Below are positions 35,542 to 45,800 of a DNA stretch of 64,000 nt, one piece after another. The notes under the pieces are model-generated. The model made no database searches and was not told where the DNA came from. It saw nothing but the letters and a program-made list of their open reading frames with translations. Source of the stretch: Blastomussa wellsi (taxonomy: Eukaryota > Cnidaria > Anthozoa > Scleractinia > Plerogyridae). The stretch covers positions 26,329,294-26,393,293 of the forward strand of contig OX393563.1 in assembly GCA_947652115.1 (NCBI GenBank), in the 5' to 3' direction. The number at the start of each line of letters is the position of its first letter. Positions within the stretch are counted from its first letter, which is position 1. The position numbers and the translations under genes are program-made.

Positions 35542-36204
35542 TTAAGGTCATTCCCCTGTATTGCATTGCGCATCCTTACTGCGCACGACTTATTGCGTCA
35601 TTAGCGCGCGCACATGAAGAAAATGGCGGCGTTTTCTTTACGGCTTTGCTCGTGAAAGAGATGAATCGTCGTTTTCTCGTAAACGAGTGTGGCGACCTAT
35701 ATTTTTTTACTATTTTTCTGAGACTAGCAATCACCTTCTTCCTATAACAGGAATATAAACAAATTCCCATTGCAGAAAAATAAATAATCGACGGAAACGT
35801 GAACTTATTGAACAGATATTGTGGCCTCGAGATCACTGCATGCTAGTAACAAGTTGAATCAAGGTCGACTGGAAATGCGTGCTTTTATAATGAAACATAT
35901 ATTAAATTGTTCCTTGGAGGCGACACAGTATATCTATAGTTATATCCCTTGTTTTGCTTTCTCTCTATTTCTTTGTTCTTCCATAAGACGTGGCATGAGC
36001 TAGTCAAATAAAAACGTTTCTGAAGCCGATGTTTTAACGAATTATGGGGTATTTTCAAGGAGCTTCAAGGTGCTCCTGCTCCTAAACGAATATGGGGACC
36101 CATCTTTTTCATTTTAAAATTTAAATTCCCTTACGATGAACAACCAATAGGCAAAGTTTGAACGAAAATCTATTGTCAGTTCTATTTCGGGGGAATGACC
36201 TTAA
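35542..36204 (-). mobile_element. TTAA-flanked ~660-bp element, family Z copy 2
   Basis: It is bounded by TTAA-GGTCATTCCCC at 35542 and GGGGAATGACC-TTAA at 36204. It is the inverted counterpart of 22155-22805, and both TTAA duplications are intact here. The 86-codon frame (35836-35576, - strand) is conserved relative to copy 1. Confidence 0.85.
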
Positions 36205-36839
36205 CAGAACAGTTTAGTGGGAATTAATCCTGGAGCAACTCGGGCTCTCGCTGTTGAGGTCACGGAGATGCAGAAGGGGCCCTCTCCGGAAGCGGATTCT
36301 CCGCGCAAGAAAGTCTATCTCAAAGATGAAAAGGATGCTGAAACAATTGCAAAATGATATCAGATCAGAGCTCTGGCGGCGTTCAGAGCGGAACCCCATA
36401 ACTAACGAAATTGAAAAACAGGCCAAGTTTTTACATCTGGTATTGGACATCTGACAGCTGTCAAAGTATCCACTGAGGATTGTCACATGGCCATATTGCG
36501 GGTCCAGGTTTAGAGAAGTTGACTGCCAACCATAGTTTTTTCACTGGATCGCGGGAGACTTGCCAGCTGGCTAACTACCTGCTAGAGGAAGAGGGGAACT
36601 CTTGGGGGAGAGAAGAGGGTACGGGCACATATTCTTTATCTACTTTCGGCAGTATTAAAAAAACGGTAGACTGATCCCCAAGTCGAAGAAATTAAAACAG
36701 AAATGTACAATATATTTCGGTTTGAAAGACAAACCTCCCATGGGGCTTAAAGAAAATTAATGCAAAAAAATACAAAATGACCGTTACATGCAAGAGCTTT
36801 GAAATATAAAATAAGAAGCTATGATAGGTTAAAAAGAGT
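36205..36839. other. No recognisable gene; possible pseudogene debris
   Basis: Mixed low-similarity sequence with short basic open frames on + (36254-36454) but no recognised domain. 36690-36839 is AT-rich and may be the 3' flank of the Penelope-like remnant on -. Confidence 0.3.
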
Positions 36840-37817
36840 CTAATCTTGTTCATCGCGTCTATTAATATTAATACAAAGCGGTTCAAGTGTCATTGCCTTA
36901 TTTATGAGATGTGCCTCGTGTGCTTTTCTTGCGGAGTCATGGTTGTTGTGAATGAGTTCCAAGGGAGTTAAAAGAAGATGGTAAATGGAGTGGCCAGGTT
37001 GGTTAAAATGTACAGAAACAGGAGTGGGCTTGATAAGCTGATGGCGATTCTGGATGGAACGACGATGTTCGCCAAGCGTTCGTGTAGCTGGCGTTTTAAT
37101 AGTCTCTCCAATCACAGGCAGCCCAAGCTCACGTTGTGATCAGGATCATATTGCATAATAGCTGTCATGGCAAAAATATAAGAGTTTGTATGGGAATATT
37201 TTACAACACCTTTTAGCAAACCGAAATACTGCCAAGTCTTAAATAAAATTGCCTTACCTTACTTTCACTGTGCTTTCCTTCTTGTCTGAACGCTTATTTT
37301 GCCGTACAAAGTCTTATATCTTGTGATCCTAATCACAACGTGAGCTTGGGCTGCCTGTGCTCCAATGTACTGTTTTGTGCACTTCTTACATTCAATTAGA
37401 TTAATTAGATTTACAATTTAAATTATCATTTATACGTCGTTCTTCTTTAGTTGCAGAGAAAGTATATTTAGTTTGGCCTTCTTGTAAGAACGGGCAGGTG
37501 AGGCAGCGAGGGCGATTACGCTTAAAAATGCCAGGGGGTGGTTTAACTGTGCCGGATCCCTTATCTGCAGGTTTTATGACAAAATCCACGCGTTTCTGTA
37601 ATTTGTTGATTGCTTCACGTTCTTCTTTAGATAGATTATCACGAATTACTGCTGGCTGTGAAGACATGAGATGTTGTTGTATGGCGGTTATGAATGTGTC
37701 AAGGGCTGGTACTCTACCACAAGGCGGAGTCCAAGACCCTTTACACCTGAAAGGGTGGCTGTTAGCATCAGTTGCAGTACGTGGCACGTGAACGAATAGG
37801 CGTGATTCGTGAATCAT
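36840..37817 (-). pseudogene. Penelope-like element remnant: RT core deleted, GIY-YIG end broken
   Basis: Read on -, the frame beginning near 37817 contains the Penelope-type pre-RT block (DNLSKEEREAI, then IKPADKGSGTV). It then jumps directly to the block C-terminal to the RT (NRPRCLTCPF, SATKEERRI, LNCKSN), so the reverse transcriptase core is missing. Past a 247-bp MITE (37113-37359) the GIY-YIG endonuclease resumes (IGET, LGEHRRSI, FNQPGHS, ARKAHEAHLI) and stops at 36840. A frameshift is also present near 37385. It is a dead copy. Confidence 0.75.
37113..37359. mobile_element. 247-bp MITE inserted in the Penelope GIY-YIG region
   Basis: The terminal inverted repeats CACAGGCAGCCCAAGCTCAC / GTGAGCTTGGGCTGCCTGTG extend imperfectly to ~40 bp. 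The element is flanked by a perfect 7-bp direct repeat, CTCCAAT (37106-37112 and 37360-37366). There is no coding capacity. Confidence 0.85.
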
Positions 37818-38160
37818 CTTGTTTTGCTTTACTTATTTTGTGATTCTTTGAGTGTTCTAGTAAAATTACGTCTTTGTTTCAAGCTCTTTGGTTGGGTTTT
37901 GAACAGATGAAGCTTCTGTCAGTTGTCTCGTCGCGTGCACGATCTTGCACATGACACGCAACGGTCTTCATGGAACGCTTAAATAAATTTCAGCAGTTTT
38001 ACGCTTTCCGAGTGTAACAACCTTGACAGGCATTTTTGCGTGTCTGAACGTGAAAACAGTTTGGGTAGTATTCGTGAAGCGTGAAATGGCAAATAGTTTT
38101 TACGTGATTCGATTTTGCACGGGGGAAAAGGGACCGTCTTACAATACAAAGTACAACTGA
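37790..38160. repeat. Dispersed repeat family V, copy 1
   Basis: It shares, in order and orientation, the words gtgattcgtgaatcatctt, gattctttgagtgttctag, aaaattacgt, ggttgggttttgaa and gtgaagcgtgaaa... with 58830-59200. No class was recognised and no protein motif was seen. Confidence 0.6.
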
Positions 38161-38939
38161 GTGTTGGTAGCCAAGCCCTAGAAATGGAAGCAGTGAGAGA
38201 ACCTACAACAGCCTTGTTTCGTAGAACAGGGCGTCCCCAGGGGAGAAATAGAGAATAGTCCTCCGTGCATTCAATTGGCGAAAGATTCAGCGGCTTCGCA
38301 CGACAGGTGGCTTGCAGAGATTTGCAGGAGCATACCTCGCTGCTTGGGGAGAGCCTGGGAGACTCGGCGTAGGACAAGGGCGAAGACGGCACGTGGATCC
38401 CACAGACAATCCCATTTTTTTATAAAGCCAGAAAATTGACTGGAGCAATGAGTGTGGCCCATGCGGAATACTGGACAGTTTCAACGCTCCCTGCCTGAGG
38501 TGAAGCCTCTTTCCAAGACCTGGCGCCAACGGAGGTTCGATCCGGACTCAGACCCAACCAACCCAGTGAGAGACAGAATAACCCCACATCGTTTCTACGG
38601 ATGGACTCATTCCCTCCCCCTTGAACAGTTTGGTTTTTATCTGCATGGAGGCGCAGTGTTAGCAGAGCTGCTTCCAGAGGAGGAGATTGGGGTACTCTCT
38701 GTATAGCTAACTGTACGGGAAGGCTCCGCCTGAGTGGAGAAAGTTTGAAGTTTCTATGAGATGATAGCTGATGAGGCCGAAGGCAGAATCAACTGTCAGC
38801 TGAAGTATATGAAATAATTCATATTTGAACTGCGGATGTAGATGGAAGTGATCATCGCAGTACTTAAATTGGAAATTCACTGCAATGATCACTCTTCACT
38901 TTCATCTGCATCATTTCACTCCTCACAGGAAAATGACAC
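38161..38939. other. No recognisable gene
   Basis: Several overlapping open frames exist on both strands, but none shows a known motif. An inverted pair of short words (gaagtgatcatcgcagt / cactgcaatgatcactctt) lies at about 38846-38895. The phrase attggaaattcactgc recurs at 40068. Confidence 0.3.
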
Positions 38940-39785
38940 ATAATCGTGATAAATCTGTTCCAAATTACTCCCTCGTACCGCGTGGAGAACGTTTAAGCTC
39001 AGTGAGTACTGTAAAAGACCTCGGCATTACAATCTCCCATGACCTCTCGTGGACTTTACACGTTGTTGAGGTGGTCAATAAGGCCAATAAAGTTCTTGGT
39101 CTAATCAAGCGAACAATCGGTTCTGTAAACAAAGAAATCTTTTCCACATTGTACAAGGCTCTCGTGAGACCAATCCTCGAGTACGCTTCCCCTGCATGGT
39201 GCCCTTACTTGGTTAAGAATATTGTTCTCTTAGAGAAAGTTCAGAGAAGAGCTTCTCGATTGGCCTTAGGTCAGCGAAGGGGAGAGATGTCATATGAAGA
39301 TCGCTGTAAACTGTTGCGTTGGTCGCAGTTGAGTGATAGAAGACTATATTTTTCTTTGATTGAATGCTATAAACTTGTATTCGGATTGAACAGTCTTTGT
39401 TTTCGTGATTTTTTTGAGTTCGCTTCAAAACGTACCAGGTCCAATCATAACTACAAACTACAAGTTAAATCGGCGAACAGAAATTGTTATAAATATTCAT
39501 TCTTTGTTAAAATTATTCGTGAATGGAATGACCTGCCTGCCAATGTTGTTGAAGTAGGAAATTTGAGATGTTTTAAATTAGCTCTTAAATCATATATGTG
39601 TATTTCGTAGGGTTTTTCTTTTTTTATCCATTTTAGAGTCTACTTATAGATATATATTTTTGATTTTTATTCTGGAAGTTTATTCACATAGGGTCAACCT
39701 CTTAAACTTCCTTTTTAGGGTATTACTTGTATTTATTTGTTTATAATACCTTAAATAAAGTATGTATCTATGTATGTATGTATTA
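38940..39785 (+). pseudogene. 5'-truncated non-LTR retrotransposon, RT C-terminal fragment
   Basis: The frame is open from about 38940 to the stop at 39610. It encodes the post-catalytic part of a Jockey/CR1-like reverse transcriptase: VKDLGITIS, DLSWTLHV, KANKVLGLIKR, LYKALVRPILEYASPAWCPY and a final EWNDLPANVV. The FADD catalytic region is absent. The 3' tail ends in a short (TATG)n microsatellite at 39760-39783, typical of these LINEs. The frame has no internal stop, so the truncation is probably recent. Confidence 0.85.
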
Positions 39786-39786
39786 A

Positions 39787-39904
39787 AATTCTAACATGGC
39801 GCCGAGGCTTAGGGGAATAAGAAAAAAGAAATTATTTATTCATCCCTAAGCCTCGATGCAAAATCGTTTGTTTTATTCCCCAAGCCTCGATGACATGTTA
39901 GAAT
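39787..39904. repeat. Foldback, ~118 bp
   Basis: ATTCTAACATG at the left is mirrored by CATGTTAGAAT at the right, and CGAGGCTTAGGGGAATAA is mirrored by TTATTCCCCAAGCCTCG. Confidence 0.65.
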
Positions 39905-39950
39905 ATCAATATATCGGAATTGGTCTATTGGCCTCGCTCCCAACGTGTGC

Positions 39951-40150
39951 CGCCGCATAGCTCAGTTGGTAGAGCATCGCACCGGTATCGCGGAGCTCAT
40001 GGGTTCGAATCACGTTGAAGCCCTGAATTTTTTCAGGATTCTTCTTTCCAATTGCTTAAATTGGAAATTCACTGCGATGATCATTCTTCAATTTCATCAC
40101 GGAGGCCATATCTGTGCCCCTCGGAAGGACACAAATATGGCGTCTCCACA
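39951..40150 (+). repeat. tRNA-headed SINE-like repeat
   Basis: The A box TAGCTCAGTTGG and B box GGTTCGAATC are well placed (39958-40013). The anticodon arm does not pair cleanly and the expected acceptor match is absent. The following gccctgaattttttcagg and gaaattcactgcgatgatcat look like a SINE body. Confidence 0.55.
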
Positions 40151-40326
40151 TTAAGGTGGATTTCCATTGCATGTCGCGTAATTTTTTACGTGCGTAAATA
40201 AAATTAGAGACGATGTATGGAAAACTTGCGTACACGTTTACGCAAGCCGTTCATACATTGTCTCTAAATTTTTTTACGCACGTAAACGCACGTAAAAAAA
40301 CACGCCACAGTGGAAATCCACCTTAA
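40151..40326. mobile_element. TTAA-flanked palindromic MITE, ~176 bp
   Basis: TTAAGGTGGATTTCCA at the left is exactly mirrored by TGGAAATCCACCTTAA at the right. The arms continue with ACGTGCGTAAA / TTTACGTGCG-type pairing and ATGTATG / CATACAT near the centre. Confidence 0.85.
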
Positions 40327-40517
40327 GCTTTGTAAATTTGCGTGGAACGTTTCGGAAAATAACTCGAGAACGAGACACCGCACAGGCCTGAGACTTGTCA
40401 AGCGCGCTTTTGGTTGTCTTCCCTCTCGTTTTTCTTGTTTCGATTTACTATGAACTAATATGAGAGACAGTATTAACCAAGGGAACGTTGGAAATTCCAG
40501 ACTTGGCTGTACCTGTT

Positions 40518-41020
40518 ACCGTATTTTCTCGATTAACCCCCCCGGGGTTAATTAAAAATCGGCAGTTTTGACCCGGCGTTTTCTCGAGGCTGGCGTTTAA
40601 TCGGGGTCCGGCGTTTATTGATGAAATGCAATTTTCTGTCATTTTTCCAGGTTGATTTATTATTACCGATCCTTGGAAACCTAAGGGCAGTTTGTCAGTG
40701 CTGGACGAGTTTTCCCTGGATTACCCGAAGTTACAGTATTATGGAACCGCACATGCGGGACGTGTACCGGCAGCAACTATCCCAGTTGTTACGCCGGTAT
40801 TTTTCCTTTGAACGTTTATTGAAATACTAAAACAGCACACTGTACTTGGTATGTCGTAACAGTGCCATTCAACCGGTCCTTGTGACCTCGACCCCGAATA
40901 AACGCCGGGACCCCGATCAAACGCCGGGGCCCCGATTAAACGCCCCCGGCGTTTATTCAAAAATCGGCACATTTGACCCGGCGTTTTTTCGAGGCCGGCG
41001 TTTAATCGAGAAAATACGGT
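40518..41020. mobile_element. Inverted-repeat element rich in GGCGTTTA units
   Basis: The termini ACCGTATTTTCTCGATTAA and TTAATCGAGAAAATACGGT are exact inverted repeats. Both sub-terminal regions contain several copies of the word (G)GCGTTTA(T/A) or its complement (40575-40620 and 40895-41010). The interior has no recognised gene. Confidence 0.75.
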
Positions 41021-41953
41021 ACTTTACGTTCTCAAGTGCTGTAGTTGTTTTGTTTATACAATTACGAATGCGCATTTTGTTCGAGTGGCCGTATTAACGG
41101 GGTAAATTATGCAGGATTATACAGGTTGGGATTTCAGAATGTGGTCGTTGGCTGTATTAACGGGGTTTATTTTGTTATAAGAAAATATATGGGCGTTTCG
41201 CCGGGACCAAAAAAGTTGACCATAATAACGAGGTGATAAGTTCCATTGTACATTCTGTTGGCAACTCGGATTTCACAGAGTGGGGTAGTAGGGGTTATAT
41301 ATATATATATATATTTTTTTTATCCAAAAAAATAAATATAAACTGCAGCAGTTTGAAGTTATCTTTTTATTGTGTATTGTTTCAATATTTTAAAAATATC
41401 CATACAAGCTCAATACTTATAGTTATAAAATAATGTTACCTGTAATAATAAATAAGCTTATAGAGTAGAATACATTTTTATAAGTTACGTAATACTTTTG
41501 AAAGAGCTTGTTCCTTTTCTTAGTGGGACACAGTACTGTATCTGTAAATATGCAATTCAATCTTGTATTTTTCCTACAATTTAATATACTGTCTAAGAAC
41601 CCATGTATTGCTTATAATTATGTTTAAAAATAATAATATAACAAAGGCAAAAGAAGAAGAAGAATAAAGTTACAACTTAGTGGACAAAACTGCTTTTGGA
41701 TAGTAATTTCAAGATCGCTTTCAGAGTTATAAAAGAAACGTAAGATACCTTTGACTTGGGATATTCAAAACTAAAATATCACAAATACAACATTTAAGGT
41801 CATGTTCATTAAACGCAATGAAACCCAAAAGGTTGTCAAGGCTACAATAACGCGTGATACACATGTCTACCATATGCAGGTATATTCATGTAAAATATAT
41901 AAATGCATTCAGTTCTAACAGGTTATTCAAGTATTTCAAGCATAATTTTTTGA

Positions 41954-42018
41954 CCTTTGAACTAGTCTGAAGTGTCAGACGTCTTCTCAACGTCTGACAC
42001 TTCAGACTACCTTTGAAC
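41954..42018. mobile_element. 47-bp perfect hairpin flanked by 9-bp direct repeats
   Basis: TAGTCTGAAGTGTCAGACGT (41963-41982) is the exact inverse of 41990-42009, with a 7-nt loop. The immediately flanking CCTTTGAAC occurs at 41954-41962 and again at 42010-42018. The structure is that of a minimal transposon insertion with a 9-bp target duplication. Confidence 0.7.
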
Positions 42019-42309
42019 TTGCACCAATTTACAACTTGCTGAAGTTTCGTTGTCATAACCTACAATACTAAAATAGAAATGTTTTTATTATAATACTCTT
42101 AGTATCATGGGGGCAGATGGCTTCTTATCAAAGATTATTTTATCTTTAACACAGTATTTGAGTACATTTATGCTCACGTAACCGAACTTTTATCCAAGTC
42201 AATTTGAAATATATACTAAACATGTTGCCTGCCTGCTACATTGCGACATGCAAGGTACACATTGTAGTGTGTCTTCTGAAAATGTAAAATTTACAAAAAG
42301 AAATCTCCG

Positions 42310-42411
42310 ACCTAGCATCACACGCGGGCATTATTTTGGGATTGTGTTACACTTTTCCCCACTAGGAAAGTGTAATGCAATCCCCTAATAACGCCAGCAT
42401 GGGAGGCTACT
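42310..42411. repeat. Palindrome related to 34903-35012
   Basis: GGGATTGTGTTACACTTTTC pairs with AAAGTGTAATGCAATCCC. The outer ends resemble the palindrome at 34903 (GCATGGGAGGCT versus GCGTAGGAGGCT). Confidence 0.55.
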
Positions 42412-42509
42412 TCCGACCTGGATGTAACTATAACCACCAACGGTTTATATTGCAAGACATCCATGATATTTCACTGTGACTGTGATATTTAAATATGGTA
42501 ATTAGATTG

Positions 42510-42524
42510 CAGGGCCGTACCTAG
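42510..42524 (+). repeat. Left terminal inverted repeat of the hAT element
   Basis: CAGGGCCGTACCTAG is an exact inverse of 46993-47007. The CAG start is typical of hAT ends. Confidence 0.9.
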
Positions 42525-42805
42525 CGGGGGGGCAGTTGCCCCCCCTAGGAAAATTAAATGTTGATTTTTTTAACGAAGTGTTTGTTTTTGATGGGATATT
42601 TCTTGTAGCCATATTGGTCCAAAATCTCAAAAAAAACCGGCTAATTGACTGACAAATATTCCTTCAATGTAAATTCCACATAGTTATTTTAGAAAATCTT
42701 TCGCAGCAAAAGCCAGAAAGAGTTTTCTTATGACAATAGCTTGGGCCGTGATATGAACAGGTGAAATGCGTTCAAGAGTAAACGAGTGGGATTGGGACCG
42801 AGCGA

Positions 42806-45800
42806 ATGTTGATGAACTACGCCGGGTCGAAGATGAAGAAAATAACAGACTTTTATACCAAGAAATCAGGTAAGTTTGTGGTTCTTTTGTAAAAAATGTT
42901 GTTTAAGTTAATTTTATAGCAATAATAACTAATTTCAACTGCCGATAGCATCGAAATACCGTGCAATTAATACAAATCGTTTTTCCATCCCGCCGCCATG
43001 TTGAAAACTGGCTGGCAAGAAACTCGTGTCTTTAATAAACTTTCGTATATAATTTAAAACATTTCGCAGATTCAGCCCAATCAAGGCCTGAAGAATCTCC
43101 TTCTGCGAGTGATCATAATGGAGGTAGTAATGAAGGTAAGCAGAAAAAATTGTCATTGGACGGAGACAGAGACAATACTTATTTATTAGACCTTCACTAT
43201 GTGAACTGTCATTTAAATTATAAACACAGAAAGAAGCTGTGCTCCTCCTAGCAAGGCAGCAAAAGTCAGCAACGATCAGGCTGTAGCGCCCAGGATCGAA
43301 GGTAAATTTTTTATCTTAATTTTATTTATCTGAAAAGCAAACTTTTTAATTATCGACCAGTACTGAGAAAGAGTATTTAAACCGACGTTGTAAGAAGTCT
43401 AGTGAATTCCAAACAAACTGACTAGTATTAATGTCGTTCTAATGATTGAAGAAGCTAAGTTGCATAATCTAGTATTTGTAATGGTTACTAAGTAATTAAT
43501 TTCCTTTTACATAAGTATAAAAATAAGTGTTTCCCTTTTAGGTGGAATAATGATAGAAGGAAACCCCTTGCCCTTTGAAGTTCTGATGGAAATTTTTAAA
43601 TGGTTTTCAACAGAGGAACGACTTCAGCAACTGGCGCCAGTGTGCAAACTCTTTTATCAAGCCGTCCATATACCAAAATTTTGGAAGATAGTTGACACTA
43701 ATTCAGAATTCACACTTTCTTCTTTTCATTCTGTTTTTGGGCATGCTGAACATATAACACATCTCGGTTTTCGTTATTCTCAACGACAATTAGGGAGAAA
43801 TCTTATACAAAATGCTCTGAATAATTGTGTCAACCTTGTCCACTTAGACCTGGCGTACAACAGGTCAATTTTCACTTTGCATTTTATACAAAGCATGCCA
43901 TTTTTAAGACACCTTGACATAACAAGCTGCCAAAATGTGAAGGAAAGTAGTTTAACACTATCCCTTAAAAACAAGAGAGGACTGCAGGTTTTAAAAATGG
44001 CAAATTGTTTTCAGATAGAAGGAAATTCACTCGTTTCCTTAATAAGGGGTCTGCCTGACGTAAGGAACGTAGTTGCCAATTGGTGTGGCTCAATAACAGT
44101 AGAACAAGCCCGCGATGTTTTGCAGCAGTGCAAACTGCTGGCGTTTTCATTTTCACCATGCTGGGGGCCTCCAAACTTGTGGGAAGAATTTGTACAAGAT
44201 TTTAAACATATAGAGTTTGGTGAGGATCTGTTAGATCACGTCAAACGAGTAAACCTGCCGGGATTTTTGTATGATGACGAAATAGAATAAATTGAGAATG
44301 ATTTGTAATAGGTTCTATGAAAAATGGTGTAGTAAGTAGAAGTAAGAAAGTGTTAATAAAAAAGACAAATATATATGACAGCTCTTGTTTTTAATAAAAG
44401 GTCAGTCGCTGCTCGCGTTGATTGTTATTTTTATTAATTTAAAAATTGCAGCTGAAGCAAGTCCATGTGTTAGAGATCCCTATGATCCAGTGAATTATAC
44501 CGGGAAAACTTTATCAGACGACCAGAAGCTTGAGCTTCTTACCGTAAAGTTTAATTTTCCGCACGGATTCAAGTTCCCGACAACAGCCGGAAGGCGTTTC
44601 CAACTGTCATGGATGGAGAAGCGGCCATGGCTGCGTTACAGCATTAGAAATGACACAGCTCACTGTATCTATTGTATATGTTTTTCCAACAATACTGGTC
44701 CAAATGAATCGCCATTTATCTCAAAAGGCTTCCAAAACTGGAAGAAAGCAGACGATGTGCGCTTTGACGGCCATGCCCGCAGTGAAGAACACCGAATTTC
44801 AGAGGAAAAGATGACTAACTTCCTAAAGACACGCCGTCCAGGCAATGACATCAGTGCAAGACTACAAAAACAGTTAGCCGAGCAACAACTTCGTACAATG
44901 AAAGGTGTCCTGTCTATTATTGATGTAATAATTGCATTGGGACAGAGGGGCATTCCATTAAGAGGCAATTGGGATACCTCTAAAGGAGAGGAAGATGGAA
45001 ATTTCTCCTTCTTTGTTGACTGGAAATCCAAATATGATCCAGAACTCAAGGACCATTTGGATCACGCTTCTGGTAATGCTAAGTACACGTCTCCGAAGAT
45101 TCAGAACGAAATAATTAATTTTTGCGACAGATTGATTAGAAACCGTGTCCGAGCATCAATACCAAAGTATTGGAGTGTAATGGCCGATGAAACACAAGAT
45201 TGTTCTACATCTGAACAACTCAGTATATGTGTGCGATATCTCAGCAGTGAAAATGAAGTCTGTGAAGAATTCATTGGATTCGTAAAGCTTCAAGAAATGG
45301 ATGCCCAGACCATTGCAGATACCTTGTTACACGCACTACAAGAATGGGGCTTTAATATGTCCGGCCTGGTTGGCCAAGGATATGATGGAGCAAGCGTCAT
45401 GAGTTCAAGTAGGAATGGGGTGCAAGCTAAAGTTGCAGAGCAGTACCCCAATGCTACGTACGTTCACTGCAGGTCCCACGTTTTGAACCTTGCAATCTCG
45501 AGTGGTTGCAAAGCTGTGCGATCCATTCAGAATCTATTTGATAATGTCAGCAAACTTACGTGGTTTCTAAGTGGCAGCGCCAAAAGGAAAGAAATATTTC
45601 TTAAGACTGCCGCGGCCACCGATGACAGTGAACTGTTGAGCGCTCTAGTCGCAAGTGCTGGTGAAGACGAAAAAGATGAATTTGCCAAAACATTAGAAGA
45701 AGGAAGCAAGCGACAGACTGTACCGAGATTCTGTGCTACTCGTTGGAGTGCAAAGGTTACTACCCTCTCTGCTCTTCTCGCTAAATATGGCTCTGTACTT

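Larger units (their letters stand above)
41021..42509. other. AT-rich intergenic stretch, no gene seen
   Basis: It contains a (TA)n run (41298-41313), the 47-bp hairpin at 41963-42009 and a palindrome at 42310-42411. No coding exon, RNA gene or promoter was recognised. Confidence 0.4.

Noticed and set aside
36214..36486. Basic coiled frames near 36250-36450 as a gene
   Set aside because: Overlapping frames on both strands, no recognised domain, surrounded by transposon remains.
39951..40020. Functional tRNA gene
   Set aside because: The A and B boxes are good, but the anticodon and acceptor arms do not pair; it looks like a SINE head.
43542..44290. F-box frame as a host gene into which the hAT jumped
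   Set aside because: It lies inside both TIRs, on the transposase strand, between leader exons and the transposase exon with matching splice phase. A host origin before capture remains possible.
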